From positions 1-58,439 of the forward strand of contig JAJRXT010000133.1 of the NCBI GenBank assembly GCA_024276125.1: DNA of 58,439 nt, written 5' to 3'. Below are positions 37,031 to 46,308 of the stretch, piece by piece (position 1 is the first letter of the stretch; each line of letters starts with the position of its first letter). A program made the position numbers and the translations under genes. This DNA is from a bacterium (GTDB lineage: Bacteria; SZUA-182; SZUA-191; JAJRXT01). The notes under the pieces are model-generated. The model was given only the letters and a program-made list of their open reading frames with translations, was not told where the DNA came from and searched no databases.

Positions 37031-37038
37031 TAACCGTT

Positions 37039-37980
37039 TTAGGTTTTCCTTAAAATCGTATTTAATATCTGTCTAACCAAAATTTTAACCGAACGGTTTA
37101 CTTCAAAAGATATACTTGATAATTTGGGGAATTTAAAATTAGGTATTTTTACCTTGTGGATATCTTCCCCGCATACGGTAATATCATCAATATCCCAACC
37201 GGATACGCCCAATTCATGAGCCGCCTTTAAAGTCGGCAGATTCATATAGGCCAATCCTAGAACCTCGCAACTAACCCGATCTACAGCAACGGCATTATCT
37301 CCCCCAAAGAGTAAACCCGCCTGTCTGGGATCACCGCCGCGCGGACCCTCTCTTTCCATGGCGGTAATACCGTCTACTATAGTAAACGCCGGTTTGATTA
37401 TTTGATATACGTTAAGCAGCATACGGGCGAAGGCATCCACATCCTCTTTAGCCGCAAGATGCTGATGCACGCGGCGGGGAAGGCTCATAAACCCAAATAG
37501 GTTTTTAACCCCCAAGCTAAGCGTAAGCTGAGCATGCACCTTTAATTTGGCTGCATTTATAATTACATCGTATTCGTCGGCTGCCTGCGAAAGATAGATT
37601 TTATTCTCATTGTCAATTTTATAAGATTTACCTTTACCAAAACGCACAATCTCAACCCCGTGTCTTTGGCAGGCATCGGCAACGCCGGATACACGCGCTA
37701 CCTTTTGCGATGAACCTACCGTGGGTCTATCTCCTAAATAGGCGATACCGCCGGCTTTTTTAACCAGTTTTATTATCCCCTCCAATACTACCGGATGAGT
37801 GCAGGTTAATTTGTCAACGGCATCAGCCGCTAGAAAATTGGGTTTAATCAACACCCGCTGACCTGGTTTTATCAAGGAGGAAACACCCCCGAAATGCGAG
37901 AAAATCTCATTTAATTTTTGTTCTACGTCATCCAGATTATATTCCGGGCATTTATATACGGCAACTTTATGTTTTTTCAT
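37039..37980 (-). CDS. DUF362-family protein
   Basis: A 313-aa DUF362 protein. The signature blocks are RVLIKPNFLAADAVDKLTCTHP, the GGIAYLGDRP loop, AAKLKVHAQLTLSLGVKNLFGF, and the DGITAMEREGPRGGDPR motif. The domain is widespread in anaerobes and often paired with ferredoxin motifs, but no Cys cluster is present here. Its biochemical function is not established; a cytoplasmic redox or ligand-binding role is a guess. It converges on the 36467 gene with an 8-bp gap. Confidence 0.85.
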   Translation of the reverse strand: MKKHKVAVYKCPEYNLDDVEQKLNEIFSHFGGVSSLIKPGQRVLIKPNFLAADAVDKLTCTHPVVLEGIIKLVKKAGGIAYLGDRPTVGSSQKVARVSGVADACQRHGVEIVRFGKGKSYKIDNENKIYLSQAADEYDVIINAAKLKVHAQLTLSLGVKNLFGFMSLPRRVHQHLAAKEDVDAFARMLLNVYQIIKPAFTIVDGITAMEREGPRGGDPRQAGLLFGGDNAVAVDRVSCEVLGLAYMNLPTLKAAHELGVSGWDIDDITVCGEDIHKVKIPNFKFPKLSSISFEVNRSVKILVRQILNTILRKT

Positions 37981-38007
37981 GTTTTAAACCTTATAAACCT
38001 TAAAATG

Positions 38008-38062
38008 GGAATCCATAAGTTGTTTTAAAAGACTGGATTCCTGCCTCCGCAGGAATGACAGG
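38008..38062. repeat. Type H/B repeat fragment
   Basis: GGGAATCCATAAGTTG...GGATTCCTGCCTCCGCAGGA with ATGACAG matches the interior of type H elements at 36144 and 51141 but lacks their termini. The remaining ~340 bp up to 38410 show no gene or clear signal. Confidence 0.55.
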
Positions 38063-38410
38063 TTAAAGAGCATTTTTTTATCTTTTTGATTTGAAGCGTA
38101 AAATTAGTCTCTAATATTTATTATAGAAACATATATTTTTAAGCGGGAATCCGGTTTTAATTTATATTCTCTTTTAAAAGGTATTAATAACGGGTAATTT
38201 AAAGTGTTAGATATTTTTACCTTATCAATTTAAAATAGTCAACCTCGAAAGCGGCTTGTTCACAGAATTTATGGATGAAACAAAGAAAGAATGTACGTAT
38301 TGACCTTTTATGGGCAGCTTACGTATATATAGCTTGCCAAGCCGAATAAAGTTGGTATCTTTAAACTAAATCGAGACGACAGGTATTCACGTTTTTAGGG
38401 CTTAGTATTT

Positions 38411-40849
38411 ATGAGATGTCCCAAATGTTATGTAAAAATTGTTACATTATCCTCTCTTTGTAATTTCTGCGGTTATTTTTTTGAGGATACCGTGTACCAA
38501 AAGATATTGATTTGCCTTGAATTGCAAAAGCAATTAGATGAATTAGAAACCACAAACAGCAACTTTCAGCACGGCCTTGCGAAAATCCAGCAGAAAATTA
38601 AGCGCTATGAACCAGCAGAAAATTTTGAATCAGACAAAATAAAACCGGCGGCAGAATCTGTTGAGAGCATAAAACAAATAAAACCAATACAGGTAAAAGC
38701 AACAAATATAATAGTTTCAGATACAGCCGCAGAAACAAACAGCGAAGCATCCGATAATTTAACCCGCAATGCTCCGCTGATACCCGCAACAAAACCCCCT
38801 GCACAAAAAAATATCAGGCCTAAAAACACTAAAGTAAAGCCCAAAACAAAAAATATAAATACAGAAATAAATCTTGGACAAAAATGGCTGCTTATAATAG
38901 GCATTATTACCATGATATTCGGGGTGGGCTATTTTCTAAAATATTCTTTTGAAAAGGGTTGGGTGGCGCCTGCCGCCAGAATTGCTATCGGATATGTATG
39001 GGGAATTATATTTTTAGGTACTGGACACATATTTAAAAAGAAAAAATTACAAACCTATGGTTTTTATTTAATCGGGACTGGAATTGCCGCTTTATATTTT
39101 TCCGCCTTTTCAGCTTTTAATTTATATCATCTATGCGGCCAATCTTCTTCCTTCTGCATTATGTTGTTAATCACGGCACTAGCCTGCTGCCTGTCTATTG
39201 TTTATGATACAAAATGGCTGGCTGTGATGGGTATTATCGGCGGGTTTTGGACGCCGCTTATATTAAGCGCCGGAGTAGACAGTCAGATATTTTTGATGTC
39301 TTATATGAGCATATTAAATATAGGCCTACTGGCAATCGCTTATTACAAGCGGTGGGATATTCTGCATTGGTGGGGTTTTGCGTTTACCTATATTTTATAT
39401 ATCGGCTGGTTTTACCGACACTATAATCCGCAAAAATTTTGGCCTGCTATTATATTTTTAAATATATTCTTTTTAATCTACAGTATAATTCCATTTTTTC
39501 ACCGTTTTTTCAGGGCGCATAAGGTGGCGCAGAAGGATTTTATTATAATGATGTTTAATTCTTTTATTGCCTTCGGCTACTCTTGGGTGATGATAAAAGA
39601 ATATGCAAGCCTTAATTGGGCGGGCGGTATAAGCCTTTTATATGCGCTTATATTTGGCGCTATGGCCTATTATTTATACCAAAAGGGATTAGATAAACAG
39701 GAGTCTTTCGTTATTTTGACAGGAAAATCCGCTTTATTTCTAATTATCAGCATACCGCTTATGTTTTCTGAACATTGGATAACTATTTTCTGGGCGGCGC
39801 AAGCAGTGGTTTTGTTGTGGATGTCTGTTAAGTTAGACAAAAAAATGTTGATACAGACGGCTTATATACTGCTTTTTACAGTATTGGCAAAATTTTTATT
39901 TTATGATTATCATAATATTTTCGGCTTTAGTTTGGCCGGTTGGCATATTTTGGATTCCTACGGTTATTTAATCACCCAGCGCTATATTACCAGCATATTT
40001 TTACTTGCGGGTTTATATATTTTTGCCTATATGCTAAAGAAAAATACCGTATCCGGCAGTCGGAATAAGGATAGTAAGTTTTGGTATGGTATATGTACTA
40101 GTTTATTATTTATTATTTTAAATGTGGAATTAGCATCTTTTGCTTATGAATATATGCCTAGATTCCATATGGGTATTATAACCGTATTTTGGCTGACATT
40201 TGCATTGGGGCTGTTTTATTATGCTGTAAATAATAGAAACAAGCGCTTGTTATGCAGCGCTTATACCTTATTATCACTTAGTTTGCTCAAATTTTTATTT
40301 TATGATTATTCTCATGTTTTTGGTATTGCCAAATTCAGTCTTCACGTTGAACCGGCTTATACATATTTATTGTCAGGACGAATTTTAAACAGTATATTTT
40401 TATTATCTGTTATGTATGTTTTTTTTAATATGGCAAAAGAATCCGGTTTAAATTTATTTTCAAATAAAGCAGACAATAGAGGAAATGACCCAAGGATTAT
40501 ATACGCCGTCTGGCTGGCTGGTTTGTTCTTTGTGCTGAATGTGGAAACCAGTGCATTTTTTTATGAATACCTGTCAAAAGCGCGTTTTGCCGCCATATCT
40601 GTTTTATGGACAATTTTTTCGGTAGGTCTGATGATTAAAGGCTTTAAGGACAACAGCTCTTCGATTCGCAAACTTGCCTTGGTTTTATTTTCGTTGACTT
40701 TGGTAAAGGTACTTTTATCTGATATGTCAATGATAGATACGCCTTATCGTATTTTATCTTTTGTAATTTTAGGTACGGTTATGATATGCACATCATACTT
40801 ATACCACAAGCATAAGGATAAGATTGTTGATGTAATCACCGCAGAATAA
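38411..40849 (+). CDS. DUF2339 polytopic membrane protein with N-terminal zinc ribbon
   Basis: An 812-aa protein. Residues 1-25 have a zinc-ribbon pattern (CPKC...CNFC). A short coiled coil (35-65) and a low-complexity Lys/Pro/Thr linker (70-150) follow, then more than 20 hydrophobic segments. DUF2339 hallmarks are GQKWLLIIGIITMIFGVGYF, GWVAPAARIAIGYVWG and later repeated KFLFYD motifs (about 503, 637). The repeats suggest internal duplication of the membrane unit. DUF2339 function is unknown; an envelope or transport role is inferred from topology only. Confidence 0.85.
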   Translation: MRCPKCYVKIVTLSSLCNFCGYFFEDTVYQKILICLELQKQLDELETTNSNFQHGLAKIQQKIKRYEPAENFESDKIKPAAESVESIKQIKPIQVKATNIIVSDTAAETNSEASDNLTRNAPLIPATKPPAQKNIRPKNTKVKPKTKNINTEINLGQKWLLIIGIITMIFGVGYFLKYSFEKGWVAPAARIAIGYVWGIIFLGTGHIFKKKKLQTYGFYLIGTGIAALYFSAFSAFNLYHLCGQSSSFCIMLLITALACCLSIVYDTKWLAVMGIIGGFWTPLILSAGVDSQIFLMSYMSILNIGLLAIAYYKRWDILHWWGFAFTYILYIGWFYRHYNPQKFWPAIIFLNIFFLIYSIIPFFHRFFRAHKVAQKDFIIMMFNSFIAFGYSWVMIKEYASLNWAGGISLLYALIFGAMAYYLYQKGLDKQESFVILTGKSALFLIISIPLMFSEHWITIFWAAQAVVLLWMSVKLDKKMLIQTAYILLFTVLAKFLFYDYHNIFGFSLAGWHILDSYGYLITQRYITSIFLLAGLYIFAYMLKKNTVSGSRNKDSKFWYGICTSLLFIILNVELASFAYEYMPRFHMGIITVFWLTFALGLFYYAVNNRNKRLLCSAYTLLSLSLLKFLFYDYSHVFGIAKFSLHVEPAYTYLLSGRILNSIFLLSVMYVFFNMAKESGLNLFSNKADNRGNDPRIIYAVWLAGLFFVLNVETSAFFYEYLSKARFAAISVLWTIFSVGLMIKGFKDNSSSIRKLALVLFSLTLVKVLLSDMSMIDTPYRILSFVILGTVMICTSYLYHKHKDKIVDVITAE

Positions 40850-41031
40850 ACCGCCTGTATTCCAAATTAATCATGCCGGAAGTATCTTTTGTCCGGTAGT
40901 CGGACTCGTCAAAGGTTTCACGCTTTCCTAAATTAAACCTTCAATTATGTAAAAACTTAATAAAATAATTTAACTCCAAATAAATTATAGCCGTTTTTTT
41001 CAAAAAGTACCGACCGCCAGATGGATTTAGG

Positions 41032-41060
41032 TTGACAAATTCCTCCGCATGGAATAAAAT
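41032..41060 (+). promoter_or_regulatory. Strong sigma70-like promoter for ispA-dxs
   Basis: TTGACA (41032-41037), a 17-bp spacer and TAAAAT (41055-41060). The predicted transcript starts near 41067, which places the true ispA start at ATG 41101 and rules out the in-frame TTG that forms the -35 box itself. Confidence 0.75.
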
Positions 41061-41100
41061 CCTGTTTTATCTAATCATAACAACAACCAAAGATATTGTA

Positions 41101-41991
41101 ATGCAACTTGATGTTTATGTAACAAAACAGAAGGGTTTGGTTGATGAATATCTGGATTCTATTATGCCGCCGCCGGATAAACATCCAGACATTATTCATA
41201 AGGCTATGCGCTACAGCCTTTTTGCCAATGCAAAACGCCTGCGTCCTATTTTAACGCTGGCATCCGCCGAAAGTGTCGGCGGAAATGTCAAACAAATACT
41301 CCCCATAGCCTGCGCCTTAGAGCTTATACATACATATTCCTTAATACATGACGATCTGCCGGTTATGGATAATGACGATTTACGCCGCGGTAAACCGACT
41401 AATCATAAGGTATTCGGCGAGGCTATAGCTATATTGGCAGGAGACGCCCTGCTTACCGCCGCTTTTGAAGCGCTAAGCGTTCCTGAAATAACCGATGCCA
41501 TAGGCTCCGCAAGACAGCTTAAAATAATCAACAAGCTAGCCAAAGCTGCCGGAAGCGCTGGGTTAATCGGCGGACAAGTGGTAGATATCCAGTCGCAAGG
41601 CAAATCTTTAGATATTCCAGAATTAGAATATATTCATGTACATAAAACCGGTAAACTAATTCTGGTTAGTATTATAAGCGGAGCGGTAGCCGCCGGTTGC
41701 TCGGAGAACCAGCTTGCCGCTTTGTCCGGTTATGGCGAAAAACTAGGCCTGGCGTATCAAATTATCGATGATATCTTGGACGTTGAAGGTGAAAGCGCCG
41801 AATTAGGTAAAAATACAGGCGCAGACAGCGCCCTGCACAAGGCTACATATCCGCAAGTTCTCGGGATGAAACAGGCCAAAATTCAAGCCCAATTACTGAT
41901 TTCAGATGCTAAAGCAGATTTGAAACCATTAGGAGATAAAGCCCGGCATCTAAGTGAAATAGCCGATTATATACTTAACCGCAAAAATTAA
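41101..41991 (+). CDS. ispA: Polyprenyl (farnesyl/geranyl-type) diphosphate synthase
   Basis: A 296-aa trans-prenyltransferase with the first Asp-rich motif DDLPVMDNDDLRRGKPTNH (about 92-110), GDALLTAAFEAL, GGQVVDI, HVHKTGKL and the second Asp-rich motif IIDDILDVEG. The extra two residues in the first motif (DDxxxxD) are typical of bacterial IspA. It condenses IPP with DMAPP or GPP to make the precursor of undecaprenyl lipids and quinones. The ATG at 41101 fits the promoter at 41032-41060 and the usual family length. dxs follows 6 bp later, making an isoprenoid operon. Confidence 0.93.
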   Translation: MQLDVYVTKQKGLVDEYLDSIMPPPDKHPDIIHKAMRYSLFANAKRLRPILTLASAESVGGNVKQILPIACALELIHTYSLIHDDLPVMDNDDLRRGKPTNHKVFGEAIAILAGDALLTAAFEALSVPEITDAIGSARQLKIINKLAKAAGSAGLIGGQVVDIQSQGKSLDIPELEYIHVHKTGKLILVSIISGAVAAGCSENQLAALSGYGEKLGLAYQIIDDILDVEGESAELGKNTGADSALHKATYPQVLGMKQAKIQAQLLISDAKADLKPLGDKARHLSEIADYILNRKN

Positions 41992-41997
41992 AAGATT

Positions 41998-43869
41998 ATG
42001 TCAATAATACTAGATACTATAAATAGTCCCAAAGACCTTAAAGCATTACCAGTACATAAATTATATCAACTGGTCAGAGAAATAAGACAGCGTATTATAA
42101 ATACCGTATCCAAAAGCGGAGGGCACCTGGCCTCTAATCTGGGAGTGGTAGAGCTTACGATTGCCCTGCATTATGTGTTTAATACGCCGCAGGATAAGAT
42201 CATCTGGGATGTAGGCCATCAATGCTATACCCACAAATTACTTACCGGACGTCGGGAACGCTTCGACACCCTGCGTCAGGCTCACGGTGTAAGCGGCTTT
42301 CCTAAACTGGAAGAAAGCCCGCATGACGCCTTCGGCACGGGTCATGCCAGTACATCTATTTCCGCTGCTTTAGGTATGGTAGAGGCTATGGAACATAAAA
42401 AAGAGCAGCGACATACTATAGCCGTAATTGGAGACGGTTCCCTGACCGGCGGGATGGCCTTTGAAGCCCTAAATCATGCCGGCACTTTGAAACGCAATCT
42501 GATTGTTATTTTAAATGATAATGAAATGTCTATCTCGCCCAATGTGGGGGCGCTGTCACATTATTTAAGCAAAATAGTTACCGGACAGGTTTATCATAAG
42601 TTTAAAAAAGAAGTTGAATGTATGCTAAAGGGAATACCGGCTTTAGGCGAACAAATGATAGGGGCAGCCTATAAGGTAAAAGAAGCCTTAAAAACTCTGG
42701 TAGTTCCGGTTACTATGTTTGACGAGTTGGGCTTTGAATATATCGGTCCTATTAGCGGACATGAAATTACCGAACTGCTGGATACATTTAATGCGATAAA
42801 AAAACTAGACGGACCTATCCTGCTACACGTATTAACCAAAAAAGGCAAGGGGTACCTGCCGGCGGAAAAATGCTCAAATTTATTTCACAGCGCAGCTCCA
42901 TTTGATATAGAATCCGGTGCGTTTTGTAAGAAAAAGGGAGTCGCAAGCTATACGGGTTGTTTTTCCGCTGCCTTGGTTAAACAGGGAGAAGAAGATAACA
43001 AAATAGCAGCTATTACCGCCGCTATGACGGAAGGGACAGGTTTGGGTAAATTCGCTGAATTGTTTCCCGACCGCTTCTATGACGTAGGTATAGCAGAACA
43101 ACATGCGGTGACTTTTTCCGCTGGATTAGCGCTGGGGGGGATGAAGCCGGTTGTAGCCATTTATTCCACCTTTCTGCAAAGAGCGTTTGATCAGGTGCTG
43201 CATGATGTATGCCTGCAAAATTTACCGATTACATTTGCCCTTGACCGCGCCGGTATTGTAGGTCAAGACGGGGCGACTCATAATGGATTGTTTGATTTTT
43301 CGTATCTGCGTTGCCTGCCCAATATGGTAGTAATGGCGCCAAAGGATGAAAATGAATTACAAGATATGCTTTATACGGCTATAAACTCGCCCTCTCCTAC
43401 TTCTATTCGTTATCCAAGAGGCTGCGCCGAAGGCGTAACCATAGCCGATAAACCTAAACTTATTGAAATCGGCAAAGCCGAAGCCTTAACCAAAGGCGCT
43501 GACGCTGTTATTTTAGCTATCGGCAATCGGGTTTACCCCGCGCTTGCGGCGGCTGCTAAACTGAAAAAAGATAATATCCATACTACGGTAGTGAACGCCA
43601 GATTTGTAAAACCATTGGATAAAAAATTGATTATACAACTGGCCAAAGATATAGGCTGCTTGGTGACTGTAGAAGAAAATAACCTGCAAGGCGGTTTTGG
43701 AAGCGCCGTACTGGAACTTTTGGAACAAGAGGGCATATATAATGTAAAAGCGCGCAGAATAGGTATCCCCGATATATTCTTAGACCATGCCCCGCCGGAC
43801 CAACTGCGCAGGAAATACGGTCTGGACGGCCCCGGTATTGTAAAAGCAGTAAAAAAGCTGCTTAAATAA
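41998..43869 (+). CDS. dxs: 1-deoxy-D-xylulose-5-phosphate synthase
   Basis: A 623-aa complete [24 protein letters not shown] at the N-terminus, thiamine diphosphate site [18 protein letters not shown] with [15 protein letters not shown], catalytic Glu region [25 protein letters not shown] and RYPRG. It condenses pyruvate and glyceraldehyde 3-phosphate as the entry of the MEP pathway. It is co-transcribed with ispA. The stop TAA overlaps the TTAAATA target duplication of the MITE that follows. Without that element the frame would run about 13 codons further. Confidence 0.96.
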   Translation: MSIILDTINSPKDLKALPVHKLYQLVREIRQRIINTVSKSGGHLASNLGVVELTIALHYVFNTPQDKIIWDVGHQCYTHKLLTGRRERFDTLRQAHGVSGFPKLEESPHDAFGTGHASTSISAALGMVEAMEHKKEQRHTIAVIGDGSLTGGMAFEALNHAGTLKRNLIVILNDNEMSISPNVGALSHYLSKIVTGQVYHKFKKEVECMLKGIPALGEQMIGAAYKVKEALKTLVVPVTMFDELGFEYIGPISGHEITELLDTFNAIKKLDGPILLHVLTKKGKGYLPAEKCSNLFHSAAPFDIESGAFCKKKGVASYTGCFSAALVKQGEEDNKIAAITAAMTEGTGLGKFAELFPDRFYDVGIAEQHAVTFSAGLALGGMKPVVAIYSTFLQRAFDQVLHDVCLQNLPITFALDRAGIVGQDGATHNGLFDFSYLRCLPNMVVMAPKDENELQDMLYTAINSPSPTSIRYPRGCAEGVTIADKPKLIEIGKAEALTKGADAVILAIGNRVYPALAAAAKLKKDNIHTTVVNARFVKPLDKKLIIQLAKDIGCLVTVEENNLQGGFGSAVLELLEQEGIYNVKARRIGIPDIFLDHAPPDQLRRKYGLDGPGIVKAVKKLLK

Positions 43870-44036
43870 GCTTGAGTTCGACATAAAAGTTGTTGATTTT
43901 ATTAAACTGTAGGGGCGGCGGCTTGTCCCCGCCCGTGGTTTGGGAGGGGACAAGCCCCTCCCCTACATTGATTTACATCAATTAGTTGATATGTAATAAT
44001 ATTTTAATATTTCTTATGTCGAACTCACGTTAAATA
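43862..44036. repeat. MITE-like element, family D, with 7-bp target duplication
   Basis: TTAAATA is duplicated at 43862-43868 and 44030-44036. The element (43869-44029) has inverted ends CTTGAGTTCGACATAA / TTATGTCGAACTCACG around a GC-rich palindromic core (CTGTAGGGGCGG...TTGTCCCCGCCC and GGGAGGGGACAAGCCCCTCC). This is the intact form of the element split at 26155-26468 and left partial at 57271. Confidence 0.85.
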
Positions 44037-44071
44037 CACTCAAGACAATTTGCTATACAGGAACAACTAAA

Positions 44072-44347
44072 ATGATAATATCTGTAAAAATACTTTTAAT
44101 AGCATTAACCGCCTTATTAATTGGAGTCCCTTATTTTATAAAGCCGAAAGAAGACACTGAAGATAAACAAATAAGAAATCATAAGCAGCGTAAATTATTC
44201 ACCAATAAAGAAACAACATACGCAGCTATTAAAGAGCTGGATTTTGACTATCATATGGGTAAACTATCCGAGCAGGATTATAAAGAATTAAGGGCTAAAT
44301 ACGAAAAAAAGGCAATTGGTATATTAAAGGAATTAGAAGCCATTTAG
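44072..44347 (+). CDS. CcmI-like short membrane protein
   Basis: A 91-aa protein: one N-terminal membrane helix (about 4-24), a charged linker, then TYAAIKELDFDYHMGKLSEQDYKELRAKYE, the segment found after the transmembrane helix in CcmI-type cytochrome c maturation proteins. It lacks the TPR domain of full CcmI. Its place just ahead of ccmA and ccmB supports a role in cytochrome c maturation. Its stop codon leads into a nine-G run and repeat DNA. Confidence 0.7.
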   Translation: MIISVKILLIALTALLIGVPYFIKPKEDTEDKQIRNHKQRKLFTNKETTYAAIKELDFDYHMGKLSEQDYKELRAKYEKKAIGILKELEAI

Positions 44348-44359
44348 GGGGGGGGCAGC

Positions 44360-44588
44360 TCAATGCTGTTGACTTAAGATAACCTGTTAAAAAATGTAGG
44401 GTGGAACAAGCCCATATTGGGAATGAGCCTAAAAAAAAATATGTTGAGCCTACATTTCTTGATAGTTGCGGTTCCACCAAATTGCTCACCGCCAGGTGTG
44501 GTGGATTCGGGGGTAATTAATAGATAATTTTATTGTTTTTAATTTATGTAAGTATATCTATTATATAAGACCCCTTAATCCACCCTAC
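44360..44588. repeat. Repeat array K-G-L between ccmI-like and ccmA
   Basis: Type K end TCAATGCTGTTGACTTAAG (44361 on), type G (44395-44478, TGTAGGGTGGAACAAGCCC to GCGGTTCCACC), then type L (44499-44587). The G-plus-L pair recurs in inverted orientation at 47511-47645, on the other side of ahbC. Confidence 0.75.
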
Positions 44589-44640
44589 GGCAGCTTTAGT
44601 CTCAAAATGGGATTTCCTATACGATTAAATAAATGATGTT

Positions 44641-45366
44641 ATGGAAAATAATTTTATTACGGTCAAAAATTTAACCAAATCTTACGGCTATATAAGGGCT
44701 TTAAGGGGAATAGACTTAAGTTTAGCTCCGGGAGATTTTTTAACTATTTTCGGACCAAATGGAGCCGGCAAGAGTACCTTGGTTAAAATCCTTTCTACCT
44801 TAGTTAAACCTTCCAGCGGTCAGGTAGAAATTGACGGCTATGATTTAACAGAAGATACGCAGGAATTGCGCCGGTTAATCGGGGTCATATCGCATGCCAC
44901 TTTTTTATACGGCAATTTGACCGCTTTAGAGAATATTAAATTATACGGCAGGCTGTATAATGTTACCAATTTAGAAAACCGTACAGATGAGGTAATTGAG
45001 CAATTGGGACTGGCAGAACGCAAACATCATCTGGTACGCACCTTTTCCCGCGGTATGCAGCAGAGATTAACCATTGCCAGAGCGCTTATTCATAATCCGC
45101 GTATAATCTTTCTGGATGAACCTTATACGGGTTTAGACCAACATGCGGCTCATCTATTGAGCGCTTTGCTTACTCAGCTTAATAATAAAGAACGCACGAT
45201 TGTATTAATCAGTCATAATCTAAGCCGCGGTTTGGGATTAGCCAGCCGGATAGCCATTTTGGTAGAGGGCAGAATTATATATCACCAATATAGAAAAGAT
45301 ATAAAAGACGCCGATTTTGAGCAGCTTTATTTTAAATACGTAGATAAAGAAATAAGAGTAAATTAA
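44641..45366 (+). CDS. ccmA: Heme exporter ATP-binding protein CcmA
   Basis: A 241-aa ABC ATPase: Walker A FGPNGAGKSTLVK (about 39-51), a Q-loop region, signature FSRGMQQRLTIARAL, Walker B IIFLDEPYTGLD and switch His in LISHN. With CcmB (16 bp downstream) it forms the CcmAB transporter that releases holo-CcmE during c-type cytochrome biogenesis at the inner membrane. Sequence alone does not separate CcmA from other small ABC exporters; the adjacent CcmB does. Confidence 0.88.
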   Translation: MENNFITVKNLTKSYGYIRALRGIDLSLAPGDFLTIFGPNGAGKSTLVKILSTLVKPSSGQVEIDGYDLTEDTQELRRLIGVISHATFLYGNLTALENIKLYGRLYNVTNLENRTDEVIEQLGLAERKHHLVRTFSRGMQQRLTIARALIHNPRIIFLDEPYTGLDQHAAHLLSALLTQLNNKERTIVLISHNLSRGLGLASRIAILVEGRIIYHQYRKDIKDADFEQLYFKYVDKEIRVN

Positions 45367-45381
45367 CATGATTAATCCAAT

Positions 45382-46059
45382 ATGCTTTTTGTAAAACAAG
45401 TAAGCTCCATAGTTATAAAAGATATACTGGCGGAATTGCGCACTAAGGAAATAATTTCCTCTATGCTGATTTTTTGTCTGCTGGTAATCGTTATTTTTAA
45501 TATTGCTTTTGAGCCCGGAAGCGAATATATTAAAGAAGTGGTACCCGGTATATTATGGGTGGCTTTTACCTTTGCCGGGACCTTGGGTTTAAATCGTTCT
45601 ATGATGGCCGAGCAGGAGAATTCCTGTATGCAGGGATTACTGCTTGCTCCTTTGGACCATAGCAGTATATACATGGGTAAACTGCTGGGTAATATCATCT
45701 TTATGCTTCTGGTGGAAGCTATTATTCTGCCGTTAATGGCTATTTTGTATAATGTAAGTTTTTTTGCGGTTTTTGGTAAAATGCTGGTTATCATCATTCT
45801 GGCTACTATAGGCTTTTCCGCTGTTGGCACATTGCTTGCGGCAATGGCGGTCAGCACCAAAACACGCGAGGTGTTATTGCCGATTTTATTATTCCCTATA
45901 ATGGTGCCGGTTATGATAGCGGCTGTAAAATCTACCGCAGGCGCGCTAAGAGGGGAATCATGGGCTGAAATTGGGCTTTGGATAAAGTTATTATCCAGTT
46001 TTGATGTAATATTTTTGGTGGTATGCTTTCTTACATTTGAGTATGTAGTCGGGGAATAG
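45382..46059 (+). CDS. ccmB: Heme exporter membrane protein CcmB
   Basis: A 225-aa protein with six hydrophobic segments. The CcmB landmarks are the N-terminal KDILAELRTKEIISSMLIF, the WVAFTFAGTLGLNRSMMAEQENSCMQGLLLAPLD block and VSTKTREVLLPILLFPIMVPVMIAA. It is the membrane partner of CcmA. ccmC, ccmE and ccmF are not seen in the window. A long open frame on the opposite strand is a shadow. Confidence 0.92.
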   Translation: MLFVKQVSSIVIKDILAELRTKEIISSMLIFCLLVIVIFNIAFEPGSEYIKEVVPGILWVAFTFAGTLGLNRSMMAEQENSCMQGLLLAPLDHSSIYMGKLLGNIIFMLLVEAIILPLMAILYNVSFFAVFGKMLVIIILATIGFSAVGTLLAAMAVSTKTREVLLPILLFPIMVPVMIAAVKSTAGALRGESWAEIGLWIKLLSSFDVIFLVVCFLTFEYVVGE

Positions 46060-46092
46060 GATATATAGTGCCGTTGTAAGTATTCTAAAGCT

Positions 46093-46290
46093 GTCATTCT
46101 GAGGTCGAAGACCGAAGAATCTACTCGCATATGGGGGCAGATTCTTCGGCTTTTAAGCCTCAGAATGACAGCTTAAAAAACACTTTTTCTCTGTTTTAAG
46201 GGTGTCCCACCCCGAAACACCTAGTAACCTACCATTTAACAAGTTGTTATCAATAAACTTTCGGGATGAGACATCCCGAAACATAAACGC
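46093..46290. repeat. Family A hairpin and paired family C palindromes before ahbC
   Basis: Family A core at 46093-46171, then a C palindrome half (GGGTGTCCCACCCCGAAACA, 46199 on) and a complete one (TTTCGGGATGAGACATCCCG, 46259-46283), which ends about 24 bp before the ahbC start. An AAGGAG ribosome site follows the second palindrome. Confidence 0.65.
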
Positions 46291-46308
46291 ATAAGGAGCA
46301 ATTTTACT

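Noticed and set aside
41032-41100. TTG start of ispA at 41032
   Set aside because: The TTG is the -35 hexamer of a strong promoter, and the extra 23 residues do not belong to the family. ATG 41101 fits.
45372-46130. 252-aa open frame on the minus strand over ccmB
   Set aside because: It has no recognisable domain and it begins in a family A repeat; ccmB on the plus strand is clear.
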